Assembly (NCBI RefSeq): GCF_000381345.1
Contig: NZ_KB906407.1
Span: 62,001-126,000 of the forward strand
Direction of reading: 5' to 3'
Length of the DNA: 64,000 nt
From: Deinococcus apachensis DSM 19763
Lineage (GTDB): Bacteria > Deinococcota > Deinococci > Deinococcales > Deinococcaceae
Position numbers and translations under genes: made by a program
The notes under the pieces: generated by a model
What the model saw: the letters and a program-made list of their open reading frames with translations, nothing else
Told to the model about the DNA's origin: nothing
Databases searched by the model: none
In this document: positions 27,982 to 44,766 of the stretch, piece after piece
Layout of the letters: each line of letters begins with the position of its first letter
Position numbering within the stretch: position 1 is the stretch's first letter

Positions 27982-28566
27982 ATGACCAAGCGCAGCAAGG
28001 TGTTCGTGCCCGCCGTGGTGACGGTCGCCACCGTCGGCGTGGCCGCCGGGGCCGCCTACATGGCGCGCAACCGCAAGGACGACGTGAAGGACTTCTTTGT
28101 CGCGCAGGTGCTGGAAAGGCCTGCGGGCCGCATGAGCTACACCGACCTGGCGCAGGGGCTGGAGCGCGGCGGCGTCCTCCTCGCCCAGCGGGCCGAGCGG
28201 GCCGCCGACACGGACCCGAACCGGGCCACGCTGACCCACATCATCGGGATCGAGCGGTGGGGGCAAAACCGGCTGCGGGTGGCGCTGGGTCAGCGCGAGT
28301 TCGAGCGCGACGAGCACCATCCCTACAAGCCGGGGGCGGGGGCCTCGCTGCGCGAGCTTCAGGACCTCCTCTCGCAGACCCGCGCCCAGACGGTGGACCT
28401 TGCCCGGCAGCTTCACGCCGCGCCCCCGCAGGAGGACTGCACGGTGGAGCACAACGGGCTGGGGCCGCTCACCCCCAAGGCCTGGCTGCGCTACCTGACC
28501 CAGCACGCGGACCTGGAAAGTCGGCGGCTGCGCGGCGCGAAGGAACTGAAGGCGCTGGGGGAGTAA
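27982..28566 (+). CDS. Membrane-anchored DinB-like protein
   Basis: The 194-residue protein opens with a hydrophobic anchor (about 8-26, VPAVVTVATVGVAAGAAYMA). A DinB/YfiT-like four-helix domain follows, with possible metal His residues in THIIGIERWGQNR, VEHNGLG and LTQHADLE. DinB-like proteins of this phylum are expanded and some respond to DNA damage; many use metal-bound His for thiol transfer. Attachment to the membrane is unusual for the family. Start set by the TAGACT box. The DUF488 gene follows 19 bp later. Confidence 0.6.
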   Translation: MTKRSKVFVPAVVTVATVGVAAGAAYMARNRKDDVKDFFVAQVLERPAGRMSYTDLAQGLERGGVLLAQRAERAADTDPNRATLTHIIGIERWGQNRLRVALGQREFERDEHHPYKPGAGASLRELQDLLSQTRAQTVDLARQLHAAPPQEDCTVEHNGLGPLTPKAWLRYLTQHADLESRRLRGAKELKALGE

Positions 28567-28585
28567 GGCTCCGGCCCTCCCGCCC

Positions 28586-29044
28586 ATGACGTCCTCTCCC
28601 CTTTCCACTATCGGCTACGAGGGCGCGGACCTCGTCGCCTTTCTCGACACGCTGGCCCAGCACGGCGTCACCCTGCTGGTGGATACCCGCGAGCGTGCCC
28701 AGAGCCGCCGCCAGGGCTACAGCAAGACGGCATTGGGCCTGGCACTGGGGGAACGCGGCATCGGCTACCTGCATCTGCGCCCACTCGGCACACCGCCCAG
28801 CCTCCGCAAGGAGTACCGTCTGAGCCACGACTTCGGACTGCTGGAACGGGGGTATAACGCCCACCTCGCCACGCAGGGGGAGGCGCTGGAGCAGCTTGGT
28901 GAGTTGGCGGCGCGGGAGCGGGTCTGCCTGCTGTGCTACGAGGCCGACCCCGGCACCTGCCACCGCTCCCTGATCGCCCGGCGCCTCCAGACCCTTGGAA
29001 TGGTGGGCGAGGTCGAGCATCTGCATGTGCCGACCGGGCGCTGA
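28586..29044 (+). CDS. DUF488 family protein
   Basis: The 152-residue protein matches DUF488: TIGYEG at the start, VDTRERAQSRRQGYSK, and the C-terminal motif CLLCYEADPGTCHRSLIA with conserved Cys and His. The biochemical role of the family is unknown; a nucleic-acid link has been suggested. It is 19 bp downstream of the DinB-like gene, probably in one transcript. No Shine-Dalgarno is seen before the ATG. Confidence 0.85.
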   Translation: MTSSPLSTIGYEGADLVAFLDTLAQHGVTLLVDTRERAQSRRQGYSKTALGLALGERGIGYLHLRPLGTPPSLRKEYRLSHDFGLLERGYNAHLATQGEALEQLGELAARERVCLLCYEADPGTCHRSLIARRLQTLGMVGEVEHLHVPTGR

Positions 29045-29144
29045 TCTTCAGGGTTTGAGCAGACCGCGCAGCATGCACCCGACCTCTGACAAAAATCCTC
29101 CCGAGCGCAGCAAACTTGTAAGAGGCCTCTCTTTAGATTAGGCG

Positions 29145-30227
29145 GTGATGAGCGTCTTACAGGCCCTGCTGGGCGTCATGGTCAAGTCGGGAGCGAGCGA
29201 TATTCACCTGCGGGCGGGCAGCGCCCCGGCGGCGCGGGTGAACGGGGACATCGTGCGTTTCGGCAACGACCGGCTGCGCCCCGAGCACGTCGAGGAATTC
29301 GCGCGGGAGATGATGAACCGCCCCGGCCTGTGGGACGAATTTCGAACCCGCCGCGACGCCGACTTCGCCTATGGGGTGCCGGGAGTCGCCCGCTTCCGGG
29401 TGAACGCCTACTACCAGCGCGGCACCGTGGGCCTGATCATGCGTGTGATCGAGGACAAGGCCATCCCCAGCTTTGCCGACCTCGGGCTGCCCGCTGACAC
29501 CTTCGAGGCACTGACCTCCCACGAGCGCGGCCTGATCCTCGTGACTGGCCCCACCGGCTCGGGCAAGACGACGACGCTCGCGTCGATGATCGACCACATC
29601 AATGCCAACAGCCCGGTCAACATCGTGACGCTGGAAGACCCCATCGAGGTGCTGCACTCGGACAAGACGGCCATGATCTCCCAGCGCGAACTGGGCGGGG
29701 ATACCCTGAGTTTCGCAGCCGGGCTGCGCGCCGCCATGCGTCAGGACCCCGACGTGATCCTGATCGGCGAGATGCGGGACAAGGAGACGGTCGAGGCCGC
29801 CCTCTCCGCCGCGCAGACCGGGCACCTCGTCTTCTCGACCCTGCACACCCAGGACGCCATCCGCACCGTGAACCGCATCATCGACTTCTTCGCCCCGCAC
29901 GAGCGCGACCAGATTCGCCTGGGTCTTTCGGAGAGCATCGTCGGCGTGGTCAGCCAGCGCCTCCTGCCGCGCAAGGGCGGGGGCCGCGTGCTGGGCATGG
30001 AGATCATGCTGGGCACCCCCACCGTCCGCGAGTGCATCAAGGACCAGAACCGCACCGAGGAGATCAAGCAGGCGCTTCAGGAGGGCGGCATGAGCGGCAT
30101 GCACACCTTCGACCAGCACCTCGCCCAGCTCGTCGAGGACGGCCTAATGACCGAGGAGGACGCCCTCCAGTCGGCCACCAGCCCCCACGAACTCAAGCTG
30201 AGCCTGATGAAGCGCCAGTTCGCGTAA
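29145..30227 (+). CDS. Second PilT/PilU-type pilus ATPase
   Basis: The 360-residue protein is a second retraction ATPase: SGASDIHLRAG, Walker A GPTGSGKTTTLAS near 133, TLEDPIEV, Walker B VILIGEMRD, TGHLVFSTLHTQ. It is clearly diverged from the PilT at 20230-21453 and lacks its Gly-rich tail, so it may play a PilU-like accessory role in force or timing of retraction. A TAGATT box lies 5 nt before GTG (29145) and 8 nt before the next codon, ATG; either may start translation. It is not linked to other pilus genes. Confidence 0.88.
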   Translation: MMSVLQALLGVMVKSGASDIHLRAGSAPAARVNGDIVRFGNDRLRPEHVEEFAREMMNRPGLWDEFRTRRDADFAYGVPGVARFRVNAYYQRGTVGLIMRVIEDKAIPSFADLGLPADTFEALTSHERGLILVTGPTGSGKTTTLASMIDHINANSPVNIVTLEDPIEVLHSDKTAMISQRELGGDTLSFAAGLRAAMRQDPDVILIGEMRDKETVEAALSAAQTGHLVFSTLHTQDAIRTVNRIIDFFAPHERDQIRLGLSESIVGVVSQRLLPRKGGGRVLGMEIMLGTPTVRECIKDQNRTEEIKQALQEGGMSGMHTFDQHLAQLVEDGLMTEEDALQSATSPHELKLSLMKRQFA

Positions 30228-30333
30228 TGGGAACAGTTTTCGCCCCCGCCTCCCCTTGGCCTTCCCTTGAGCGGGCCTCCACAGAGTGAGCGGGGGCGGC
30301 ATTGTCGCGCTTCCTGACGAGTGCAATGCCACT

Positions 30334-30519
30334 ATGAAGACAACGCAGATGAAACCCGAGGAGCGGCTGGTGGCGGGCTTTGTCGGGCTGATGGTGGGGT
30401 TCTTCGCCTTCGCTTACGGCAAGCCGGTTCAGAAAGTACTGATCGGGGGTTTCGCGGTGGTGGTGATGGTGGTGGCGGCGCTAGGAAGAAACCCGCTGGC
30501 GGGCGGGGCGGAGGGGTAG
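30334..30519 (+). CDS. Small hydrophobic membrane protein
   Basis: The 61-residue protein has two hydrophobic spans (about 12-27, VAGFVGLMVGFFAFAYG, and 32-49, VLIGGFAVVVMVVAALG) with a short charged N-terminus. No family recognised. It lies between PilT2 and the convergent toxin gene. No clear RBS. The hydrophobic pattern makes a real gene likely but not certain. Confidence 0.45.
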   Translation: MKTTQMKPEERLVAGFVGLMVGFFAFAYGKPVQKVLIGGFAVVVMVVAALGRNPLAGGAEG

Positions 30520-30545
30520 GGAAAGGGCGGGGGCGCCCTCTTCTG

Positions 30546-30930
30546 TCAGTCCTGTTGCACGAAGGGCGCAAGTCGTTCCGCTACCGCACGCGCATCCGGT
30601 AGATCGCCCCACGCCGTCTCCAGAATAAGGTCGAAGAGCAGGTCATCGGGGGCGATGAGCCTTGCGCCGTTGACGAGGAGGAAGGTGTTGGCGCAGGTTA
30701 ACGCTGTCCGCCTGTTGCTGTCCACAACAGCATAGCTGCGGGCGAGGAAGAACAGCGGCGGCCTTCTCCACCAAAGACGGATAGAGTCCCACCCCAAATG
30801 CCTCCATAGCGGGTTGAGCGAGAGCCGACGAGAGGGCGCCCGCATCGCGCAAACCGGGTGACCCTCCGTACCTCGCCAACGCCCGATCATGCAGCGTCAT
30901 CACCTGCTGTGGAGACAGATAAACGGTCAC
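30546..30930 (-). pseudogene. Doc-type death-on-curing toxin, frameshifted
   Basis: One frame from GTG 30930 gives a Doc start (VYLSPQQVMTLHDRALARYGG ... SLVEKAAA). It then goes out of phase near 30758, and another frame continues with FFLARSYAVVDSNRRTALTCANTFL to the end. Dropping one base restores a 127-residue Doc/Fic protein. The Fic motif HxFxDxNKR reads YAVVDSNRR, so the catalytic His is Tyr. Both changes argue for an inactive toxin. The GTG overlaps the antitoxin stop (GTGA). Confidence 0.75.
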
Positions 30931-31142
30931 GCCTGCCTGAGCCGCCTCAACAGCTCGTCCCGCTCCTCAAATACCTGGTCGGCAGCCTGCTCGAAACCCA
31001 GTCCCTTCCGAGCAGGCCGCAGCATCAGGCCGCCTTCCGCTGGCTCAATCTCAACCTCCTCTGTGAAGCCGTACAGCTCCAGTAGCTCCTTGGGAAGGAT
31101 GACGGCACAGGATTTCCCAACTGTGGTTAGCCGCTTACGCAT
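30927..31142 (-). CDS. AbrB/MazE-type antitoxin
   Basis: The 71-residue protein has the SpoVT/AbrB swapped-hairpin motif: RLTTVGKSCAVILPKELLELYG then VEIEPAEGGLMLRPA. Its charged helical C-terminus (FEERDELLRRLRQA) would bind the toxin. AbrB-type partners of Doc toxins are known; they neutralise the toxin and repress their own operon. Start ATG at 31142 (MRKRLTTVG) with GGAG about 9 nt upstream. Still intact although the downstream toxin is broken. Confidence 0.8.
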   Translation of the reverse strand: MRKRLTTVGKSCAVILPKELLELYGFTEEVEIEPAEGGLMLRPARKGLGFEQAADQVFEERDELLRRLRQA

Positions 31143-31192
31143 GTCAAGACTCCAACTCAATTAGAGCTTTTCTGGGGAACGGCGACTACCTG

Positions 31193-35173
<3,981 letters not shown>

Positions 35174-35179
35174 AGCCAG

Positions 35180-35185
35180 AGGATA
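35180..35185 (-). promoter_or_regulatory. -10 box (TATCCT) for dnaE
   Basis: On the minus strand TATCCT, 6 nt, ATG at 35173; no RBS. Confidence 0.6.
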
Positions 35186-35361
35186 GGGCGGGGACCGGAC
35201 CCCGACGGTGAGACGAAGTGGACGGGCAGCAAATACCCCGTCTTACCAATCACGAAGGGCACCCTGTACATGAATAAGAACTGTTTTGTTAACTTTCTCT
35301 CTTTTTAAACGCTCTTCGGCAAATCCATGAGTCAAACCGTGCGCTTCTCACTCTAAAGTTG

Positions 35362-35367
35362 TACAGT
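35362..35367 (+). promoter_or_regulatory. Possible -10 box (TACAGT) of the amidase gene
   Basis: TACAGT lies 10 nt before the ATG at 35378, at the end of an AT-rich 200-bp intergenic stretch. The spacing is longer than at the leaderless genes, so a very short leader is likely. Confidence 0.4.
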
Positions 35368-35377
35368 ATGGAAGTCC

Positions 35378-37159
<1,782 letters not shown>

Positions 37160-37165
37160 CCTTCC

Positions 37166-38413
<1,248 letters not shown>

Positions 38414-38420
38414 CCCGCCC

Positions 38421-38426
38421 ACTCTA
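38421..38426 (-). promoter_or_regulatory. -10 box (TAGAGT) of the antiporter gene
   Basis: On the minus strand TAGAGT, 7 nt, ATG at 38413; no RBS. Confidence 0.65.
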
Positions 38427-38437
38427 GCCGCCCCCAC

Positions 38438-38470
38438 AGAACGAAAGAGGCGGACCGAATTGGCCCGCCT
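38438..38470 (-). terminator. Rho-independent terminator after rpoZ
   Basis: On the minus strand a 9-bp stem AGGCGGGCC/GGTCCGCCT (one G-U pair) with loop AATTC is followed by CTTTCGTTC. It separates rpoZ from the antiporter promoter. Confidence 0.75.
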
Positions 38471-38485
38471 CCTCCGAATCACCCC

Positions 38486-38785
38486 TCAGTCGCGTTCGCG
38501 CTCGCGCTCGGCGTTGAGCTGGGCCTGGAGCTGCGCCTGCTTCTGGCGCACATAATCCTGGTGGAAGCGGCCCTCGTCCATCAGCTCGGTGCCCACGGTG
38601 AGCTTGCCCGTCGCCAGCTCGCGCATCGCCTGGGTGACGAGGTTGCGGGTGCGGACGCGCTGCTCGACGGGCAGGACGCTGGGCGCCCCCGAGCGCAGTT
38701 GCAGCGCACGTTTGGCGGTAACGACCGACAGGCGGTACTTGCTGTCGGTCAGGGAGAGCAACTTGTCGATGTCCTTTTCGGCCAT
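38486..38785 (-). CDS. rpoZ: RNA polymerase omega subunit
   Basis: The 99-residue protein matches omega: AEKDIDKLLSLTDSKYRLSVVTAKRALQL, with conserved YRLSVVTAKRA, then a helical C-terminal part rich in Gln and Arg. Omega helps fold and assemble the beta' subunit. I chose ATG at 38785 (MAEKDID) since homology starts there and a purine-rich GGAAAGGGG precedes it. A strong terminator follows. Confidence 0.93.
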   Translation of the reverse strand: MAEKDIDKLLSLTDSKYRLSVVTAKRALQLRSGAPSVLPVEQRVRTRNLVTQAMRELATGKLTVGTELMDEGRFHQDYVRQKQAQLQAQLNAERERERD

Positions 38786-38965
38786 GGTGGAACCCCTTTC
38801 CATCCGGCGCCCCCACAGGGAGGCACGCCGGGCGTCTCCTCGCGCCAGTGTCCGGCGCGTTTCAGCCGTTCAGTCTACCCCGTGGGGCCGGGACCTGCCA
38901 ACGGACCAGGGCACATCTCCGGCCCCCTAGTGCGTTTGGCCGATGCCCCGCCCCGGCCCACCCCC

Positions 38966-38971
38966 TAGGCT
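38966..38971 (+). promoter_or_regulatory. -10 box (TAGGCT), leaderless start
   Basis: TAGGCT, 7 nt, ATG at 38979; no RBS. Confidence 0.6.
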
Positions 38972-38978
38972 GCCGGCC

Positions 38979-39986
38979 ATGCTCGGCAATCCTCTCCCCA
39001 GCCCCAAAGTGCTCACCCAGGTGGCCGCCCGCTACGGTCACACGCCCGAAGCCTTGACCGACCTCGGCAGCTTTGAGAACCACGTGTACGCCTTTTCCAG
39101 CCCGCAGGGAGAGCGGGTGCTGCGCCTGGTTCACAGCAGCCACCGGAGCGAGCGGCAGATCAGGGCCGAGCTGCACTGGCTGAGCTTTCTGGCCGGGGGA
39201 GGCGTGAGCGTCGCCGCACCGGTCCCGGATACAGAGGGTGACCTACTCGGTGTCTGGCCGGATGGGGAGGGCGGGTTGTACTTCTCGACGGCCTTTGTGC
39301 GGGCAGAAGGGGAACGGGCCAAACCCGCCGAACTCACCCCGGGACAAATCCGAGCCTGGGGCCGCCTGCTCGCCGAACTCCACGAGAGGACGCAGGTATA
39401 TCAACCGGAGGACCCGGGGGGCCGCCCCACCTGGCAGGACGACCCTTACATCCGCGACCGACACGAGGTGGCGGCGGAGTTGCCCGTGCCCCTCGACCCC
39501 GGCATCCTGCCCCGCTTCGATGCCCTTGTTGAGGAACTGGCGGCCCAACCCACCACGCCGGGCCGTTTCGGGCTGGTCCACAATGACGCGCACCCCGGGA
39601 ATTTCCTGCTTCAGGGCGAGCGGATCACCCTCTTCGACTTCGACGACTGCGGGCACAACTTCTACGTGAACGACCTGGCGATGGCGCTGTACTACGGCGT
39701 GTGGGGGGCGGGGGACCGGGAGACGCTGGGCGCGCACCTCTGGACCCACCTGCTCGCCGGTTACCGGGAGGTGCGCCCACTCGACGACACCGACCTCGCC
39801 CTCGTCCCCACCCTGCTCAAGCTGCGCGAGGTGGACCTCTACCTGCTGATTCAGCGCAAGTGGGACCTGGCCCGGCTCTCGGAGGCGCAGGAGCAGATGC
39901 TGGCGACCTACCGCCGCAACATCCTGGAGGACGTGCCCTACCTGGAGTTTCTGGGGGCGGGGGCCGTGGTGACGGCGAGCCGCTGA
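38979..39986 (+). CDS. APH-fold phosphotransferase (SrkA/homoserine kinase II-like)
   Basis: The 335-residue protein has an aminoglycoside-phosphotransferase fold: GSFENHVYAF and RVLRLVHSS for nucleotide binding, catalytic loop LVHNDAHPGNFLL, metal-binding LFDFDDCGHNFYVNDLA. This arrangement resembles SrkA (stress-response Ser/Thr kinase) and homoserine kinase II-like proteins rather than antibiotic kinases. It phosphorylates a protein or small alcohol in the cytosol. The start follows TAGGCT by 7 nt. The DUF4132 gene is convergent, 6 bp away. Confidence 0.78.
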   Translation: MLGNPLPSPKVLTQVAARYGHTPEALTDLGSFENHVYAFSSPQGERVLRLVHSSHRSERQIRAELHWLSFLAGGGVSVAAPVPDTEGDLLGVWPDGEGGLYFSTAFVRAEGERAKPAELTPGQIRAWGRLLAELHERTQVYQPEDPGGRPTWQDDPYIRDRHEVAAELPVPLDPGILPRFDALVEELAAQPTTPGRFGLVHNDAHPGNFLLQGERITLFDFDDCGHNFYVNDLAMALYYGVWGAGDRETLGAHLWTHLLAGYREVRPLDDTDLALVPTLLKLREVDLYLLIQRKWDLARLSEAQEQMLATYRRNILEDVPYLEFLGAGAVVTASR

Positions 39987-39992
39987 CCCCCG

Positions 39993-42900
39993 CTACCGGA
40001 GCTGCTCCAGGATCGTCGGGTCCTGAATCTTCCGGTCCTCGGCGAGCATCAGGACCTTGCTGACGACCTCGGCCGTTCTAGGGTCGGGGTCGGCGAACGG
40101 CAGGAAGAGGCGTCCCGCGTGCTGGTTGTGAACCGGGATCAGGCACAGGAAGCCGCCGGGCATCCGGTGGACCGTGCCGCTGCCGAGGTGAACGGTGTAG
40201 TTCGCGTGGTACCCGGCGATCAGCGCGTGCCCGTGCTCCAGCCGGACGTTGCCCAGCCTCAGCAGGCGCAGCGTCTCCCGCAGGAGACTCGCGCGCATCT
40301 CGACGGTGCTCTGGGTGGCCTCGGGGTCCACGCCGCCGACGTGCGCCACACTCACCACGAGGTCGAGGTCGCGCATGGTCTCGCTGAAGAGGCGCGGCGG
40401 GACCTCGCTCAGGGGCAGGGCCTCCTCCTCGTCTCGGCGGACGAAGTAGACGGCGTGGAGGGGGGTGCCCTCGACCTCGTTCGGGGTGAAGGAGCCCAGC
40501 GAGGAGTCCACCCACACGTTGATGCCCTCCGCGTGGTAGGTCTTGCGGACCCCCTCCTCGGGCACGGTCACCCAGCCCCGGGTCTTGAGGAGGGCGGCGG
40601 CCTGGGTCGGCTGGACGTGGTGCCCGGCGTACCGGGTGCTGCGCCGGGCCTCGCTTTCGACCAGAGTCAGCGGGTAATACTCGCGGAACGCCTGCTTGAA
40701 GGGCTGGGTGAGCCCGCGCTCCATGATCTCGCGCTGGTACTCCTGCCAGTGGCTGCTGACGTAGAGGTCGTGTGGGTGGGCGAGGCGCAGGGCCGGCTCG
40801 CCCAGGGGCCGCTCGGCCCCCCGGGCGACGAGGGTGTCCCCGTTCCACCAGCCCAGGTGTTCCTCGTTCAGCACCCAGATCAGGGACCGCAGCATGGGGG
40901 CGATGACGGGATGCCGGACGAGGTCGCGCAGTTCCCCCGGCGCGAAGTGGTCCCCACGGGTCATGGCCTCTTCCAACGCGGTCCGCATCCGCTTGCGGGT
41001 GGCCTCCAGTTCGGTCAGGGTGGTGCGCAGGGCGACGATTTCCGGGTTCTTCTTCAGGGCGGGCGGGAGATTCTTCAGGACCTTCTCGCCGCGCTGCACG
41101 CGCAGGCTGGCCTCGCCCTCCGGGGTCATCCCGATGCGGACGGTCACGTCACCGTCCCGGACGAGCTGATTCCACTCGGGTGCCATCTGCGCCTCCATCG
41201 CCCACATCAGGCGCTGGGGGTCGCTGTATCCGGCCGTGCGGGCAAGGTTCTGCATCCCGATGTCGGCGGCCAGACGCTCGCTCGCCTGTCGCTGCGCCCC
41301 GAACTGCCTCGCCTCCCGCCGGAAGTCGGAGAGCAAGCGGTAACGGCTCTGGGCTTCCTGGCTGACCTGATCGAGGGGCAGCAGCCCCAGCGCCCGGACG
41401 GCATCCTGATTGCGTTTCCCAGTGATCCGGCCCCGCAACTCGTCCTCCGCCAACTCCCCCAGAATGGCCCGGGCGAAGAGTTCGGCCCGCTTGTGCCCCC
41501 CGCTGGAGGAGGCGTACTTCGCGGCGTCAAGCAGGGTGGCGAACCGCTCGGGTCCCAGTGCCCCGTACATCCGGCGGAACCAGGCGACATCCACCGCCCC
41601 CTCGGTGAGGTCGCGGACGCCTAGGGGCGTGCGCTCGCTGATCTCGGCCTCCCAGGCGTCGCGGACCTCCTGCGGCACACTCCAGTTGCTGTCCTTGGTG
41701 TGGGCGTGCAGCCAGTACACGCCGTCCTGGAGGCCCGGCCAGCCCAGTGCCCCCGACACCAGACCCGCCCACTGCGGCGCGAACATGGCGAGGTCGAGCA
41801 GGCGCCCCTCGCTGATCTTGAAGGCCGGGCCTGCTCGGCAAAGCGCGCGGGCGTGTCCTCCGGCACCGGGAATGAGACGCGCAGCAGGTGGCTGAAGGTA
41901 GCGTCCTTGCTCTGATTTGAGCCGGTATACCCGCGTTTCAGGGGATTCTTCCCCATCCCCGTCAGCAGGCGCAGCGCGAGGTTCGCGCCGTTCACGCTCT
42001 GGAGGCTCAGGGCGGCGGGAGTGGCGGGCGTCTCCAGATCGCCCCGTGCGAGTTCGACCTCCAGCACTCGCTCCCGGACCTCGTCCACGGCCTGCGCCCA
42101 GGCGGGCGAGGTGGGCAGGCCCTCCCGGAGTTTGCGGCGGGTGTACTCGCCCAGCTCGTGGAAACGCGGCCCGTAGTACGTCGGGTCCTCACGTGGGCCG
42201 ATGAGGGTGTCGAACAGGTCATGCCGTGTTGCCCAGCCGTGTTCCTGCGCGGTAAGGAGGAGCCCCGCGCCCGGTCGGCGGCGCGGCAACTTGGGAAAGG
42301 CCCGGTCCAGATACACGCCGATGTCCCAGTACCGCCGCTGCTGCGGGGCCGTCCACTCCAGCAGGGGCGAGATGGGGTGCAGGAAGCCCAGCAGGTCGCG
42401 GGGGTCGGTCTTACGCCAGGAATAGCGCGAGTCGTGGATCATCCCCACATCGGAGGGAAGGAAACCGAGCGCCGTCTCCAGCGCGTCCAGGGAGAGAGCC
42501 GTGTCCATCTCGTCCGCGTGTTGCCGCCCGAGGGCACACAGCACCGCCCCGGCCAGGTCCGCGTGTTCCAGCCACAGGGACACGAGTGGCCCCAGCGTGC
42601 GGTGGAGCGTGAGTTGCCGGAGACGTTGCCCCTCGGCGGCCTGCTCTCCGCTGGCGGCTTCCAACTCCTCGATGATCTCGCTGCCGCTGGTCTCGCGCCG
42701 CGCCGCGAAGTGGTGGAGGGCCCAGTGCATCCGGGTCAGGTCGCCTGCCTGGGCCTCCGGTCGCCCCCGCCACCACCGCTCCCAGAGGTCGGCCAGGGGA
42801 AGATCGTCGCCGCGCAGCATCCAGGGGTGGGCATTCCCGAGCAGGACCGTCTCGCGTCCGCCCCAGCCCGGGCCGCTCAGCGGTGTCTCGCGGTGCGAGG

Positions 42901-44764
42901 CGATCAGGGCGTCCAGGGAGCGCAGGAGTTCCGCCCCCCGCCGCACGTCCTGGGGGAAGTCGCGGTCGCTGGGGCTCAGGGTGGGGACGGGTGCCAGCCC
43001 CGCCGGGTCGAAGAGGCCCAGGCCGTTCTCCAGGGTCAGCGCGCTTTCCGGCTGGGTCAGCCCGGCGTACAGCGTCTCCTCGGTGGTGTTGGCGGGCCTG
43101 AAGTCGGCGGGGGGCTCCCCGGAGATTTCCAGCAGGAGTTGCAGCCCGGCCTGCCGCTGCTCGGTGTTGCGCGTGGCGAGGAGGTCGAGGGCGCTTGCCC
43201 CCGCCTGATCCCGATTGCTGGCGAGCAGGCGGATCAGGCCCCGCCGCAGGCCCGGACTCCGGCGCCGCAGCAGGGTGTGGATGACGCCGACCTCCTCTGG
43301 GGAGGGGGTCAGGTGCGCCATCACCCTCACCGCCTCCTCCGAGACGCCGCTGTTGCGGTCCTGGAGCAGGGTGACGAGGAGGTCGCGGGTGGGCGCGTCC
43401 AGCACCTCGTCCCCGGGACGCTCGGCGCGCCGCTGCCCCAGGCGCCGGAGGGTGAAGCTCTTCCCCGAACTGCTCATCCCGCCCAGGTAGGGCCTCAGAT
43501 CCGAGAAGGGCCGGTCGCCCAGCAGCGCAGGCAGGGTGTCGAGCACGTCCGGGCGGGCGGGCGTGTGCCCCAGCCAGGGGAAGAGCAGGGGACGGTGCCC
43601 CGCGGCCTCGGGCACCCGGGCGGCGTAGGCGGCGAGGGCGTCGAAGGTCAGCAGGCCTTCTTGCCCCCGCTGCCGGTTCGCCGGGCCAATCACGAGGGCG
43701 CCGAGGCGAACGTCGGGGTCGGCGATCAGGAGGTCGAAGTCGCCCCTGTCCAGCAGCTCGGCACTCAGCAGGAACTGGGTCCCGGCCATCCGCCGCTCGG
43801 GATCCGCATCCGCCAGCAAAGTGCGCGCCAATCCCGCCGCCGCCCGCGCGTCCCGCATGGCGAGGGTGAACAGGGCGAGGTAGGCGGATACACCGCTTCC
43901 CGACCGCACGGCCTCCCGCGCCTGTTCGGGGCCTTCGAGATACTCCAGCGCCTCCTCCAGCAGGCGGCGGACGGTCTTCACGTCCGTCACGTCGTAGCCC
44001 AGGCCGAACCACACGTCGGCGGCACGCAGGCAGGCGGCGAAGCGCAACAGGTCCTCACGCAGGATCAGGCGCAGGAAGCGGGCGAAGGCGTCCGGGTGCG
44101 CCTCGTCCACGCTCTCCAGAATGACCTGCCGCAGCCCCTCCTGCCGCTGGGCGGCGAGCAGCAGGCCCTCGGCCAGCGCCCAGGCTTCCGGGCGGGAACT
44201 GGCGAGGAGCGCGCCGGGCACATGCCTCCCCATGCGGGCGACCGGGTGCTGCGTGGCCGCCGTGTCCTTCAGGATCTGGAAGACCACCTTGTCCCCGTCG
44301 TCGAGCGCCTGCGCGAACAGCAGGCCCAGGCGGTAGGACTGCCAGCCCGGCAGCAACCCGGCGTGGACGGCGAACCACTCCAGGTCCTGCGGGTAGTCAC
44401 GGGTGACGTGCCAGACGCCCCAGACCCAGTCCGCGGCGCTGCGGGCGTGCAGCAGGTGGCCCGGAGCCCGGAAGGCGCGGCGCGCATAGCCCTGGGGATA
44501 GGGGTGGCGGGTAAGGAGCGCCCGGATGGTCCGGCGGGCCGTCTCCGGGAATCCTGGGAAGAAGGTGGTGGCGATGTCCCCGAGGGTCGCCTCGTCGTCC
44601 TTCTGGAACAGCTCGGCGAGGACTTGAGCGGGCGTCGTGTGCTGCTCCTGCTTCTCCACCTTTTCCAGCGCCTCCCGCAACTCGGCCGGAAGGGCCTGCG
44701 CCCGTTCGAGAAAGGCTTTCTTCCAGGGCTGCTGATACGTTCTGAGCAGTTCCTGCACGTCCAC
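39993..44764 (-). pseudogene. Giant DUF4132 (MolR-like) protein, one frameshift
   Basis: The first frame (44764 down to about 41830) encodes some 980 residues of alpha-helical HEAT-like repeats, and the second frame continues directly with KISEGRLLDLAMFAPQWAGL and some 600 more residues, including FTPNEVEGTPLHAVYFVRRDEE and DLDLVVSVAHVGG, to 39993. One missing base in the GGCCCGGCC run (41824-41832) explains the shift, so the intact protein would be about 1590 residues. It resembles DUF4132/E. coli MolR, whose function is unknown. GTG at 44764 follows the RBS GGAGG, which lies in the last Gly codons of the upstream gene; TTG at 44770 is an alternative. Confidence 0.75.
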
Positions 44765-44766
44765 GC

